Positions 22,048-34,074 of a DNA stretch of 64,000 nt are shown here, one piece after another (position 1 is the stretch's first letter; every line of letters begins with the position of its first letter). The position numbers and the translations under genes were made by a program. The notes under the pieces were generated by a model. It made no database searches. It was not told the origin of the DNA and saw only the letters and a list, made by a program, of their open reading frames with translations. Source of the stretch: Moniliella sp. 'wahieum' (taxonomy: Eukaryota; Basidiomycota; Moniliellomycetes; Moniliellales; Moniliellaceae); assembly GCA_003971905.1 (NCBI GenBank), contig RSEE01000051.1:62001-126000 (forward strand). Direction: 5' to 3'.

Positions 22048-23031
22048 TCAACGCAAGGTCAGGGTATGGGGGATACAGGGTGGGAGGGGGGTCACCATGC
22101 CTAGAGGCAAGGCGGTGTCGGCGGGTATGGCCTTCCTCCCACGGAGGGGAGGAACACAAGTGGCAAAGTACCGACGGGTTATCGGGGTAGCAGCGACACG
22201 CTCTGCAAGTCCAAACCGACTTAGGCCGTCGCCAGGCGCAGCAGCCTCGGCCGGCTTGGGCACCTCAACAGCAGCAGCCGGCTCGGCCGGCTTGGTCTCG
22301 GCCGCCTTCTCGTCCGTCACTTCCGTCGCGGGCGCAGGCTTCTTCTGGTGCGATTCAATCTTCTCGGCGGCCTCCTCAAAGGCCTTCTTGGTGCGCTCAA
22401 AGAACGAGGTACGGAGCTTTTCACCTTGATGCTCAGACGGCGGCCCACCTTCTCCTTCTCAGGGGCAGGAGCGTCCGCCTTGGCATCCTCCGCCACCTTG
22501 ACTTCCTTCTCAGCAGGCTTCTCCTCGGCAGGCTTCTCTTCAACAGGCGTCACCTTGGGCGCCTCCTCAGCAGGCTTCTCCGTCGCGGCGGGCGTCTCTT
22601 CCTTGGGGGCCTCCTCAGTGGCGGGAGCAGCAGGCTCCTCCGTCTTGGGTGTCTCAGTCTTGGGCGTTTCCTCCTTCTTGGGCAAGGGTGCTCGGCCTTC
22701 TTCTTCTGCGCAAGGGGGGCGAGAAGACGTTGAAGGATGGAAGTACGCTTGGTCTTGACATCCGTCTTTTCCTCCTTGGCAGGCCTCGGCAGCTTCTTCA
22801 GCGGGCTTGGCCTCCTCCTCCTTGGCAGGCTCCTCAGCGGGCTTGGCCTCCTCTTCCTTGGGGGGCCTCCTCCGTCGCCGCGGGCTCCTCGGCAGCAGCA
22901 GGGGCAGGGGCAGCCGCCTCGGCGGCAGGCGCTTCGACGGCAGGCGCCTCGACGGCAGCCGGCTCGGTGGCGGCAACCTCGGTGGCAACAGGGGCCGTGG
23001 TGGCGGGGACAGTCTCAGGGGCAGCAGACAT
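22048..23031 (-). CDS. Ala/Glu/Pro/Lys-rich low-complexity protein
   Basis: ATG at 23031 (MSAAPETVPATTAPVATEVA), directly preceded by CTGCAG, a possible 5'-UTR intron acceptor. The protein is built of Glu/Lys/Ala/Pro repeats (KEEEAKPAEEPAKEEEAKPA, EEKPAEEKPAEKEVKV). Short more ordered basic helices interrupt them: KTKRTSILQRLLAPLAQKKK, GRRLSIKVKS and FFERTKKAFEEAAEKIE. At least three frame changes (near 22860, 22690-22790, 22400-22430) are needed. The 3' end is uncertain: the last open frame stops at 22048 after AAAPGDGLSRFGLAERVA. Probably intrinsically disordered; no known domain. Similar acidic repeats occur in unrelated proteins, so function is not inferred. Confidence 0.5.
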
Positions 23032-26000
23032 CTGCAGGCACCGAGGGGGGTTAGCACGCGTATGTCCCACGGGGGGCAGAAGGAGAAACGCACGGTAGTT
23101 GGTGGGTAAAAGGGGATAGGGAGCAGTAGCAGGCTGGTAAGTAGGTAGGAGTTGGTGGGATCGACGGAGAGGGGGGGGTGCGGCCTGAGGGTATTTAAGC
23201 GAGGGGGGCGATTGAGGGGTGGGCATGGCGGCAGTATAGCCGTCGCCGCAGCGGGAGAGCAGCGGGTAACTCTGTGCTCCCGCGCGCGCGCCGGCGTTAG
23301 GCCTTGGATGTGGCCGGGGGCGGGGGCGCTGGTGCGGTGATGGGCGCCGTGCGACGCAGCCATGGCGAGCAGTGGCGGGCAGACGCGGGCAGTGGCGGGC
23401 AGTGGCAGGCAGAGTGGCGCGGCGCGGCGCAGTCACTTGCTGCCCTCGTGCCGCTCGCATGGCGCCAGTGTCGCCACGACAGGGGACACGCCGCGCCCGG
23501 CGACACTGGCCCTGTGCCGCCGCCCAGAGGCAGAACTGAGGGCGCGTGCGCGCCCGACCGGCGTCCTGTTCGACAGGATAATGGCTGCGAAACCGCCACC
23601 GCGCTCTGCGCTGCTCGTCTGCGGCCATCCATCGTCCGTCGGCTGGGCCCCATCGACCATTTGGCCGCCTCAACTTTCACCTCCTTCACCTCCTCTATCT
23701 CCCACACACGAGCCCCGAGCTCCGCCTCATCCGCCTTCCCACTGGGCCCAAAACGAAACCACATGTCATTGAAAACTCTGATTCAAAAACACCCTCGGTA
23801 CCTTAGTACCACTCTCCTCGCGCGAGCGACATAGGACCCGTTTGGTTGCATCAATGCAGTAGTTTGCGATACGTGCGAGAATGTGATTTCGCGCCAACCA
23901 GGTCTCGGCCAATGTCTTGTTTGTGGTGGCATTCCCGCCAACTTTGGTAGGTCGCAAACATCATACCAGGAGGTCCGTTACGCATCACGGGACTTTTCCC
24001 GCTCATCTAGTTGATGGCCTCCACTTTGCGGACGGTGTGGGAGTGTAAGGCTTGGACGAAGACTACATTCTGCTGCACTGCATTACTACATCGACCTGAT
24101 TGGCTCTCGTCCTATTATACTCAATCTCCCTCTCGGAGGAAGGCTTGCTGGATGACTATAATCTCCCGACTGCACCTCATCTCGGCTCTCGATATCATAC
24201 AAGTGGTTAGGCCAACGAAGATTTGGAATCGATTTCCGTTCCAGCCATTATTCACTGATCATTTCCCTGGGAGTTGCTAGCAAATCCTATCACGACTTCT
24301 TCAGAAGAAAGACAACTGTAATCGGAATGGCTTTCTTCGAGTAAGAGAGGAGAATACTGTGGGGTGGTTCCTCTTGCACGGATTTCTAATTGGTTGATGA
24401 CTCTCGCTTGCGGGCGGAAGGGATAGCCGGCTGGCGCCACTGTCTCCCTTGTTGTTGTCCGGTGTATGTCTCCTTCATGATGATGAAACCCCTTCAGATG
24501 TTATACTTTTGAAGACTTCTGACCTTTTCCATTTTTTTGCCTTCGTGCCTTTTAGGGAGGCCGCTTTGCAGCTGAGACTCGGTAGGATCCCCGAGTTCTC
24601 CCAAGCTGTTGGGCTCTGGGAGTTTATAGGTACTATTGTCGGTTATTCTTCAGGCAAAAGAAGAAAAAAGTCCCGTAATATCTAAGGATCTAGAGAAAGG
24701 GACATCCCATCAACTCCTTCAACATATTTAATTCCCTGAAAGACGAATCCCCCACAATCAGACTGGTCCAACACATAAAGCACGGGGACTGCTGGTAGGC
24801 GCACAACGGTCGCCTGACCGGCTAGTGCGGACAATTGAAAAGCATCAATGATGAGGCACAAAAATTTGCCTCATCACATCTGCATCATTATCGCAGCACC
24901 TTGTTGCCATTCATCATCCCCCCTCACCCGCCTCGGTACGAAGCTCCGGACGAGAAGTAGAAGAAAAGAAGGGAACGAAATTTGGCTTCAATTACACACG
25001 CTGAATTGCTGACCCACATGTGACCTGTACTAAAGTGACCGATGTCCTCTTCCCTGCCGCCTCCCTTTTCAAAACCGTTTTCTGGTGAAAAGGATATAGG
25101 CAATGGCCACAACGAGGGCAGGAAGGAAAGGTAAAAAGGCCGGTAACTGTTGGTAAGCAGCAACCACCGGCGGTAAGACCAAGACTAATCAATGCCAAGG
25201 CCGATAACATATGCAACAGAGGTAAGCGGTTATCCGCGGTTATTGTAGTCTGAATTCATGGCGTCTGCATGTTATTATTAGTAGGGTGCTTTTGATAGGA
25301 CGCGTGTATTAGGCAAACGCATATGCGCTCGCCCTACAGTGGTCTGACTAGTCTGACTGGTGAGAACCTCAAGTACTGAGCGCACGCTAGCATATCATTG
25401 CAGCTTGAAGGTACGGGTATGTGTGCAATTATCACGTTTATCGATTATCGTCTTCCCCATCCCGAGGCCCTGGCAGGCCCAGGCCGTCCAGGCTTGGAGC
25501 CCAGCGGGACAACTGGATTTAGAAATAAATCGCGTGAGTTACGTACCTGACCGTGGCGATCGCCGTGCCTGCCTCATGCTATGCTACGCGAGGCTATATA
25601 TGCTCTGAAAAGCACGTTATCGATTATCCGGTAAACCGGTAAACGCTTAACGTACTTATTAACGTTTACGTTGAAGCTAGTAACATGTAACAACAGAAGT
25701 ACGGTAGCAAAAGTACCAAGTATAAAGGGGGGGCACGATCATCGATCATAGAGCATAGGTCACTCGTCTATAGGACACTCTTCCCTCAGGGCCCCAACCT
25801 GGCTGAGCCTGAGGCCTGAGGCCCGGGGCTGATTCAAGTTAGTTACTAGTTACGCATTACGCGGTTACGCCAGCGCTTCATCAGCCGCCCGTAGAACAAA
25901 TATGTACCTTGTACCCGATTGTTGAAACGGTTTGGTCGAAGCGCTCAAGAACAAAACAATCTACTGCAAGCTTTTCATTGAACGTAGCGGGAAAAACGAC

Positions 26001-26690
26001 AACATCAACGCATCAGCGTGTCAGCCTAACTTAGTAACTTGTAACTCTCCTCTCTTATCTCTCCCCATCTTCGCTCTGGCCACAGAGGCAAGTCCATCCC
26101 ACCTCAGGCCGCGCTGGACCTCTCTGAACCTCACAGACGAGTGCCAGTATACCGTCGATCGGCGTTAAGCTTCACTATTCAATCGTGTCTTCAGCACTAG
26201 TCAATAGTTACGGAACCGGCTGAGGGAGGCACACAACACCAAATAGATTAACCATGATGAAGAAGCCGCGAGGCAAAATGTAATTCGGTGAACGCGATAA
26301 TACAGAAACGGCACTCGAAGGCAGAGGTGGAGGCATGGAGCTTGGAGGGTTGAGCAGAGGAACATTGCGCTGAGATGTGGTTCAGGGCATCGCCAGCGCA
26401 GCAGCAGAGGGGAACCAGCACGGACAAGGGGGATGACGAAACCGAGGTTTGCAACAAAAGCCTGTAAGCGCAAGAGGAGGGGGGTGGGGTAGCGAAAACG
26501 TAGAAGGGGGTAAGAAGGAGAGACCAGAGGAGACCAGGTGAGACGAAACGGGAGAAGGGGAATGAAGCGTCGAGAGTTGAGAGTTGAGATCTGAGATGCA
26601 ATGTGGCCAAGGTGCTGGCGATCATGACGCGAGAGACAATGCACAGAAAAAAGACTCGAGAATTAGCGTTGCGTCGTAAACCAACCGTCG
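23032..26690. other. Gene-poor, partly AT-richer stretch
   Basis: No conserved coding sequence found in 3.6 kb. About 23.8-26.2 kb is clearly lower in GC than its surroundings and carries many TTACG/CGTTA and ACCGGT-type short inverted motifs (for example 25621-25690). Possible plus-strand peptides (24011-24280, 24449-24685) show no recognisable motifs. It could be a decayed transposon, a replication or centromere-related segment, or plain intergenic DNA. Confidence 0.4.
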
Positions 26691-28824
26691 CTATCCTCCT
26701 ACCGCGTCACCGGTGGGTTCAACCATGAGCATCGGTAAGAGATGAGGGGTACGACGGTTTGGGCCCAATCCGTCCCCTGTCACGGTGGCACAGTAGTAGT
26801 TGGGGTAGGGGGCGAAGGAAGGGTGGTGGTGGGGGGCCGAGGTGGGCACGACCAAGTCGAGCGTGTCACTGCGGCACTGTTCGGTGCCCAGTTCGCGGGA
26901 CAGGTTCAAGGGGGAGGCCAAGCCGGCTTGGCGGTCGGCCAAACAAGGGGTAAGAAGGGCAGGCAGGTTTCAAGTCCAAGTCGGACGAGGTGAGTGGGTT
27001 GCAGAATTGACTGAACGCCACTTCAATTGCGAGTGCAACAAAAGGATCTATCAGCACTCATGCCGACACGGAGAAAAAGGGCCAGAGGGGGGGGGATAGA
27101 AGGTGGGATGGGGGCTCACCTAGGGTCCGACCAGGGTGAAGGTAGTACATCTGAGTGTTGAGGGCTGAAACTTGGCGGACCCAAGTCACGCTTTGGTACC
27201 GACTTGACCGTACCTGGTCCCAGCTCCATGGGCACACTGGGGTGGATAGGGAGGAATGTAGCGTCTCGGGGGATAAGCTGTTGGCTTGATCCAATGCGGG
27301 GGAAAGAAGGTTAGGGGAGACAGACATGCCCATCTGGAGGAGCGGGGAGGAGGCGGAGCTTTGTCCCGTCAGGCAAGTGAGGGTAGAAGAGTGGCTGAGC
27401 GACAGAGATCCGCTCCGGGAGGAAGGAGGGTAAGTACTCGTGCCCGGCAACGATGTGGTGAGGGATGGTGTGCGCAAGCGGTGGTATGCCGACGGAAGTA
27501 GGCGAGGCAAATACGTGCTGCAATCCGAGTCCCGAATACGAAAATCGGGTATAGGAGGGCCGGAGACTGAATGCAAGTTGGGCAACGACTTGGCAGTGCG
27601 GACAGAGCGACCACCAGAACCGGCTGCATGGGCCGTGATTGAGGAACGGGAGGAGATGCGGGAATTCACCTGGCTGGGGACGGTGCGAATTACGGTGGCC
27701 TTCTTACCTGTCCTCCATTCGGCTAAGACGTCGGGTGTTATGCCCCACCACGAGCCCTTGCCCGGGATGGAAGCGGGCCGAGCAATCTTGAGGAACATGT
27801 GGTTTTTGATGGATAGTGTGGATTTGATCCTGTTCTTGACCTTGCCCTGCCGGGAGTGTAACATAGGAGGTCAGCAATGGGTTCGGAGGCCAAAACAGCC
27901 AAAACAGGAATAATACACCAAACCAAATAGTGGTACTACAGAACACAACGAAACACGGAAACAAGACCCACCTCCCAGTTTTTTCCATCGGTCCAACGGT
28001 AGACTTCGGGAAAGTTGCTACACAAGCGAAGAAAGAGGTCCTGGACCACCAACCTGGCATCCGGCGCCTCGGAGATGGTTTGGCAGATCATGTCACACCA
28101 GTTCAGTCGGTACCCAACCAGAGAGCCTTGTTGAGGCAAGCTGGCAGTGGCGGGACCAGGCCAGACGCGCGCTGCTGAGGACACCGTGCGCTGGAACGCC
28201 CTGTACCGAACTTTTTGGCGACAAGGGACTGTGGGCCGTTGTTGAGGAAATGAAGGGGGGTAGCACTCCATCAACCGCATGTGGCCGAGCGGGGGGTGGC
28301 CAGGCTGACGTGGTGGTGGTGGCCCAGAGCGGCGGGGCTTGCTGGAGGTGATCGGAAGCTGGAGGGAAAGGGGGAGACTGGCGGAGAGGATGGGGAGAGA
28401 AGGGAGGTTGAGATGCAGATGAGGCGTGGCGCGGTGGTGGCCGTTGGGATTGGGAGAAGAACTGAGGCGGGGGGGAAGGCGTGGGAGGAGAAGTGCCAGG
28501 CGGCATGGAAGCCGGGGTGCCGGGGGAGAGGCCAGCAGAAGGGGGGGAGGAAGGTGAGGGCGGTGTGGCCGGATGAGGCGAGGAAGAGGGCGGAGGGGCG
28601 GCCATGGGGGGGCGAGAGGGGTGGTTGGTGCAGGAGGAGGAGAGGAGGAGGGGGGGGCGATGCGGCACGCCCAGGTGTCCATCGTCCATCCAAACGCGTG
28701 CCCGATCTGGCGCCGACGGGGGGGCGGCAGGGGGCAGTGGGGGCTGGCTGGCGCATGTGCGATGCGCCAGAAAAATGGGACATGCAAGATGGCAGCGGGA
28801 GGAGGCAAGAGGCGCCGGTGACAT
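26691..28824 (-). CDS. Forkhead (winged-helix) transcription factor
   Basis: Nuclear DNA-binding protein. ATG 28824 opens a Pro/Ser-rich N-terminus in one frame. A frame change near 28200 leads into the forkhead domain: GYRLNWCDMICQTISEAP, LFLRLCSNFPEVYRW, then across an intron (27848-27971) to NRIKSTLSIKNHMFLKIARP and GKGSWWGITPDVLAEW. This is the forkhead pattern of a WxNxIxxxLS recognition-helix core followed by GKGxxW. After the domain comes a basic Ser-rich stretch (SQVNSRISSRSSITAHA). A second intron is inferred at 27048-27119 (GTGAGC...GATAG), leading to DPFVALAIEVAFSQF. The C-terminus is uncertain (stop at 26866 in one frame, 26691 in another). The acceptor of the first intron has alternative AGs that would add or remove GKVK. 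Confidence 0.75.
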
Positions 28825-28920
28825 GTGCCACGTGCCATGGCTGCATCACAATGTGACACAGTATGAAACAGGACGCAGAGCGCTGGTCGGTGATCGCAGA
28901 CATGGCTGCCGGCGTGCTGC

Positions 28921-28970
28921 GTAGTGCTGCGTAGTGCTGCGTAGTGCTGCGTAGTGCTGCGGGGTGCTGC
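28921..28970. repeat. 10-bp tandem repeat (GTAGTGCTGC)
   Basis: Four perfect copies of GTAGTGCTGC followed by one variant (GGGGTGCTGC). CTGCCGGCGTG occurs on both flanks (about 28909 and 28968), so the array sits inside a short direct repeat. Confidence 0.95.
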
Positions 28971-29120
28971 CGGCGTGTGCATCGCCGAGACCAGCAGCCA
29001 CACCCGCCGCAGCCCAGCACATCAGCGCACACCTTGGCAGCAGGATGCATATGACATCCACCTCATGCCTGCTTTCAGATCTCCACATCTCAGATCTCCA
29101 GGCATATCGAAGCCTGTAGC

Positions 29121-29168
29121 GCCTATCGCCTATCGCCTATCGCCTATCGCCTACTGCCTATATCGCCT
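29121..29168. repeat. 7-bp tandem repeat (GCCTATC)
   Basis: Four perfect heptamers GCCTATC and then degenerate copies (GCCTACT, GCCTATA). Confidence 0.95.
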
Positions 29169-29811
29169 CCCACTTCTACCACCTACCACCTATTTGCCAC
29201 TCGCGGCCACAGCACCAAGCAGTGCCACAGCTGTGGGTTCCACTGGGTACCAGCTGTTTCCTCTCCTTTGTACTCATGGCAATCTGCATTAGCTGTGGAG
29301 ATGCGTATACTCTCGAGCATACGACGCCACGTTTAATAGTGCCAACTTTCGCTTAGTAGCACCGGACGATCAATGCAAAAGTATCCAACAGCGAGAGTGT
29401 TCCTGCATGGTGGCGACCATGTTATCCGGCCATAGGGACCCGAGGGACTGGACGCGTACAGGACACCGATCGCCGTCGGTACATAGGGATCTTGTGGTCT
29501 TAAAGCGAGATTACGTATGGACGAGGCAGCCTGCCTCGCCACTACCTACTAGCCAGGCTCCGCCTGCCCTGCCTCTACAACACCGCTGCTATATTGCCTT
29601 CCTCTGTCTTTGCCCCCTTTTCGCCCTCTCTCTCAGATCTCAGATCATCGATCACAGATCTCGCCCCAGCCTCTGTCCTGACTCGCATCCATCGCGCGCC
29701 CTTCCTCTGGCTCCTTGGCGCTGAATGCGTTGCATATAATCAAGGAACCCTTGCCCCTCCACTGCTCTGGATCTGGAGCCACGCCCACGTGCCTCCCAAA
29801 CAGATGCACAG

Positions 29812-29823
29812 CACGTGACGTCA
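29812..29823. promoter_or_regulatory. CACGTGACGTCA composite motif
   Basis: An E-box (CACGTG) overlaps a full CRE palindrome (TGACGTCA). These are known binding sequences for bHLH and bZIP factors. No adjacent gene start is recognised, so a regulatory role is only possible. Confidence 0.35.
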
Positions 29824-31603
29824 TTTATTGTCACACGCCCACAGAACCACCTGGTTAATATAGTGTACACTGCACCCTACTGCACCCCCCTCATGCCACT
29901 CGCCTGCCACACACACGCGCGAGAGAATACAAGCAGTGTACTGCGGTCTTGTTACCTTCATGTAATGCACATCGCTATTAGCAACCTCCACCGGCAACAC
30001 TGCGGCGGCTACCCAAATCAGGTTACGGGTGCTGTGTTTCCAAAAACCCAGTGGGGCCTCTCTCAGACCTTCTCAGTAGTACTCCATAAGATAAGATAGG
30101 ATCTCCAAATGGACCAACGTAGGCCACGTAACCCAAGTTCAACGTGTTCAGCCTCTCTCTCCCTTTCCATATATCGCTCTGATCCGCGGCAAAAGGATTA
30201 CTGCTTGCTCTTTTTTGCCGTGTCCATCGGTCTCCGCCAGTTATTGGCAAGAAGCTGAGGGTGCTGCTGACGCTGTGGACACATTAAGCACTCATGCTGC
30301 CCCCCATTCACATGCGCCAGCGACCGGGGCAGGAAGGGCAGGATCGGTCACAGAGAGGTTCATCCACCGATCACCCGGTTCACCGGTCATCGGGGAAAAA
30401 GCCCTCGGTAAGAAAAGACAAATGTGGTTGTAGATATGTAATGGAGACTCGTGGGCCAGCGGGGCCGGGCGGCTGGGCGCTGGTGGCCACCAAGAGAAAA
30501 GCTTAAAGCACACATGCGCGGAGGCGCTGAGGCTTTTATGAAGTACGTTAACTAGCTCCAGAACTAGTAAGGACGAGAAGTAACTAGTAACTAGTAATAG
30601 TAGTACTGTACTGCGATTAAAACATCTATAGATGTGGTTGAATATACATACGGCATAGCCGCTACCGATCTCCCACATCCGTGGCAACGTCCGCGCGTCC
30701 CCACCGTCCAGCTTCCAGCTTCCACAGTTTCCACACCCTCTTCGCTCTGTCGCATGGAACTCCGCCGTTCCTCCTCCTTCGTCTTCGTTCCCCGTTGAAC
30801 GTTGAGTAAGTAGCGCCTCCCCGGAGGAGAGCTTTGTCCGAAATCTCCTAATGAGCGTTGCAAAAGGTATGGATGCTATGAGCGATGAACATCATATGTT
30901 GTGGTCGGTTCAGCGTTCCTTTGCCCCTGCTTCAAGCTTTGCCAATGATTACAATGCGGTAGGGGCGGCAGGTAAGGAGTGCATCAACAAGTGCGTCACC
31001 CTATAACCGTTTGCTTCCTAGCAGAGGAACCGGCGTTAATGGTGATCAATGTGCAGAGAGGACGGGGGTGATGCATGTGATGGTGATCAGAAGCCTGCTG
31101 GCACGGAGGGAGGTGTCGATCTGATCCCAGCCCTATTATCTCGGTGTGATATGGGACAGACGTGACGATGTGACGGTGTGACGGGCAGGTGGACGAGCGA
31201 AATCGGCGGCCGAAAGCTGGGGCTAGCTCGGCTGGCGTTGGTTGGCCATCCGATACCATGTCCAGTGTCACGTGCCGCCTCACGTGATGCTTCAAGCATT
31301 CTGCATTCGGGGCGCGCCACGCGAACAGCCCGCCTTCATTCCGCCCGGGTTGTCATTGGATTGACTTGGATTGAATTGAATTTCATTGGATTGGTTTTGG
31401 TTTGATTTGATTTTAAATTTTAATTTTGGGGTTCACCTTTTTTTTTCTTTCTTTGCGGGGGGGAAAGCGCACGCCTGCGCTCCCTCCTTGGCGCCACCTC
31501 CTTGCCTTCTCCCTACCCCTTTTTCCCACCGCCTTCGCACCTCCCCCCGCACCTACCCCGCCCCCGCCATCGCCATAGCACCACCAGCTGCACGATCCAC
31601 ACC

Positions 31604-33047
31604 ATGGGGCTCGCCGAACGCAAAACCAAGACCCGGGTCGGGAGCGCGCAGACGGCCAACAAGCGGTGGTGGAAGACCAGAGTGCGCCGGGCCAGCGTCT
31701 GTTAGCGTCAATGGGCTGGCAAGCGGGCCAAGGACTGGGTGGCAGCGGCAGCGTGCACGCGGCCCAGACGGCCCAACGAGCAATCTCGGCCCAAATCAAA
31801 TTGGACAACAAGGGGATTGGCGTGTCGCGTGCCGAGAAGGAAGCGCGGGCAGGGAACGGACCTGGGTCCGATCCCTGGTCCACCCAAGGCGCTAAGATTT
31901 CGGCGACCTGCTAGCTCGCTTGAATGCCACTTCATCCACCCCTACGCCCCACCACGTCGTCGTCGTCGGGCGCGTCAGGCCGGACGGGGGGAAACGGTCG
32001 CGTCCTATTTCGGCTTCGGCACCGCTTCTCTTCCGGACGAGGAGCAGGAGCAGGAGGGAAGACGCACGACCAAGCCGATTCGGTCGAAGAGGATGAACGC
32101 ACACGCAAGCGACGCAAAAGGAGGCCAAAACCAGAGCCAAAACCGACAGCGCGAACGCGAACCAAGCCACTCAGCCCGGTGCTACCGGATCGCCGCTCAC
32201 GGACCCTTCCCCCCCACTCAATCTGCTTCTGTGCCAGTCCAACGCGCCATCCCGGCTCACTTGGCGTACGTATCCCCGTCCCATCCCACCCCTTTCCCTA
32301 CCGTTTGAATGCGAGATGACCTAGGAACTTTACCCATCGCGGACGAGCAGTCATCGAGCGCGGTACTTGCGTGCCAAGGGCCAAGCGCGGACCAGTGGAC
32401 TTGGTTCGCTGCATGAGATTTTGGGGATTTCGCCTTCCCAGTAACCACCTCCACACCGCGTGCGACGACGCCTGTTGCTACCCCCGTTGGTTGTGCCCGG
32501 TCCTGGTGGGAGCAAGGTGCGCGTGATGGCCAACCGACCGGAAACGGCGCCAGCGCGTTGGCTGGAAGTGATGCGGACGAAGAGGAGGAGGGGGGAAGGA
32601 TCTTCTTCCCTGGATGGGTCGGGAAGGCGTAAGGAGGAGAGCAAGAAGAGCAAGAAGGACAAGAAGGACAAGAAGGACAAGAAGGACAAGAAGCGCAAGG
32701 GCGAAAAGAAGGAGAAGACTACCCCACCAAAAGAAAAGGGCGAAAAGAAAGACAAGAAGGACAAGAAAGCCAAGAAAGACAAAAAGGATAAGAAGGACAA
32801 GAAGAAGAACGACGCATCCCTTTCTTCCTCCTCTACTTCTTCGTCTGCGTCGGCTGCGCCCACCGTGCCAGCTTTGGATCCCAGCCTCGACCCAGCCCAG
32901 AGCAATTTGCGCGTATCGTCGGTTCCAGTATTTGAGTACTTGCAGAACCGGTTGTACCTCCGCCGTGCGGCGGTCCAGCGTGCTAAGCGGGACGAGCAAC
33001 AAGCCGTCTGGGGCCGTGTATCAGCGGCCGCGGCTCAGGCGCGGTAA
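31604..33047 (+). CDS. PINX1/GNO1-like G-patch protein (frame-broken)
   Basis: Likely nucleolar G-patch protein of the PINX1/Gno1 family, known for rRNA processing via the helicase Prp43 and for telomerase inhibition. ATG 31604 starts with the family signature MGLAERKTKTRVGS. The G-patch follows: QRLLASMGWQAGQGLGGSGS, then KLDNKGIGVSRAEK and GDLLARLN. A linker contains VASYFGFG. Near 32360-32440 is a basic helix with RARYLRAKGQAR and LHEILGI. The tail is extremely lysine-rich ((KKDKK)n at about 32640-32815) and ends with PVFEYLQNRLYLRRAAVQRA, TAA at 33047. Frames change near 31670, 31895, about 31980-32000, 32310-32340 and 32450-32600. Identification rests on the ordered motifs, all on one strand. 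Confidence 0.8.
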
Positions 33048-33870
33048 GGCGTCGAACTTCTACTTCTAACCGCTTGGACGGGTATGGACCGGCTTGGACC
33101 GGGGTGGGTGGACGTGCTGGAGTGGGCGCAGGAGGTGAAAGCGGTGAAGGGATGGTCGTGTGCGCTGGGGTCACCCCGCCACCTCATTGTACAGACGGTT
33201 CAGTCCAAGGCAGATCCAAGGGCCAGCGCTCTGCCCAGTCGATCGCCTCGACCATATCTGCATGGAGGTAGGAGGTTCCTAGGTTGCTCGCATCCTTGAG
33301 TCTTAGGCTCTTACAGTGCTAGGGCATTAGGGCCCTTGCCCCCCCACTTCCCCCTCTCCCTAGCCTCAATCCTGAAGGCCTGATTTGTTCGGTTTTGCAA
33401 TGTCCACTGTGCTTGTGAGATGATTTTTGTAGGACATCTGGATGTGGATTGTTTTCTATCCTAAGCGGTATCCGCGTAACCCAGTGACAGCGACGGCCGC
33501 GATTGCAGATGAGGGACGAGGAAAGGCCATTATACAGAAACAAGGGGTAGGAAAATCAGGGGCAAAGTCGGAGTAAGTTCAGTATCCCTAACTGCACCTC
33601 ATTCAAGTCTCTTCCATCTGCATGTCCATCTCCCACCTCTATCTCCAGTTCCACGTTCACTTCCCTCTTGTACGTCCACGTTCACCCCTCCGCCTTTGCC
33701 TCTGCCTTTGTCTTTGCCTTTGACACACGGACATTGGGCCCTGTTACGACGGAATGCATGGCCTACTTACTCTACGCATGCCCACAACTGAACTCATACT
33801 ATGCTCATGCACCTCCAGCGCTTTACTCGAGTTTTGAGCTGAGGTTCAACCGACCTTAGACCTAGACCTT

Positions 33871-33930
33871 GCCATAGACCTTTTTGCCATAGACCTTTTT
33901 GCCATAGACCTTTTTGCCATAGACTTTTTT
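33871..33930. repeat. 15-bp tandem repeat (GCCATAGACCTTTTT)
   Basis: Three perfect copies and one with a single change (33916-33930), then a degenerate CCTTAGACC series to about 34010. Confidence 0.95.
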
Positions 33931-34074
33931 GCCATTGACCTTAAACCTTAGACCCTAGACCTCAGGGCAGAGACCTTAGACCTTAGACCTGAAACCAGAG
34001 ACCTGAAGCTGGGGCCGTGTACAGCCCGCAGCCTCCACGGGTCTCTGCCTGCCCTGCACGACTTCAGCAGCCGC

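Larger units (their letters stand above)
28825..31603. other. Long intergenic region with short tandem repeats
   Basis: No gene supported in 2.8 kb. It contains two tandem arrays listed separately, an E-box/CRE composite at 29812-29823, repeated CAGATCTC motifs (29080-29100, 29637-29660), ACTAGTAA repeats (30550-30605) and a T-rich ATTGGATT-repeat tract at 31354-31430. The latter lies about 175 bases before the PINX1-like ATG and may be part of its promoter. Confidence 0.5.

Noticed and set aside
24011..24685. Plus-strand open frames as possible retrotransposon pieces
   Set aside because: No RT, integrase, protease or zinc-knuckle motif could be found in any frame.
28921..29168. CRISPR-like array
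   Set aside because: Repeats are 7-10 bases in direct tandem without spacers, and the genome is eukaryotic.
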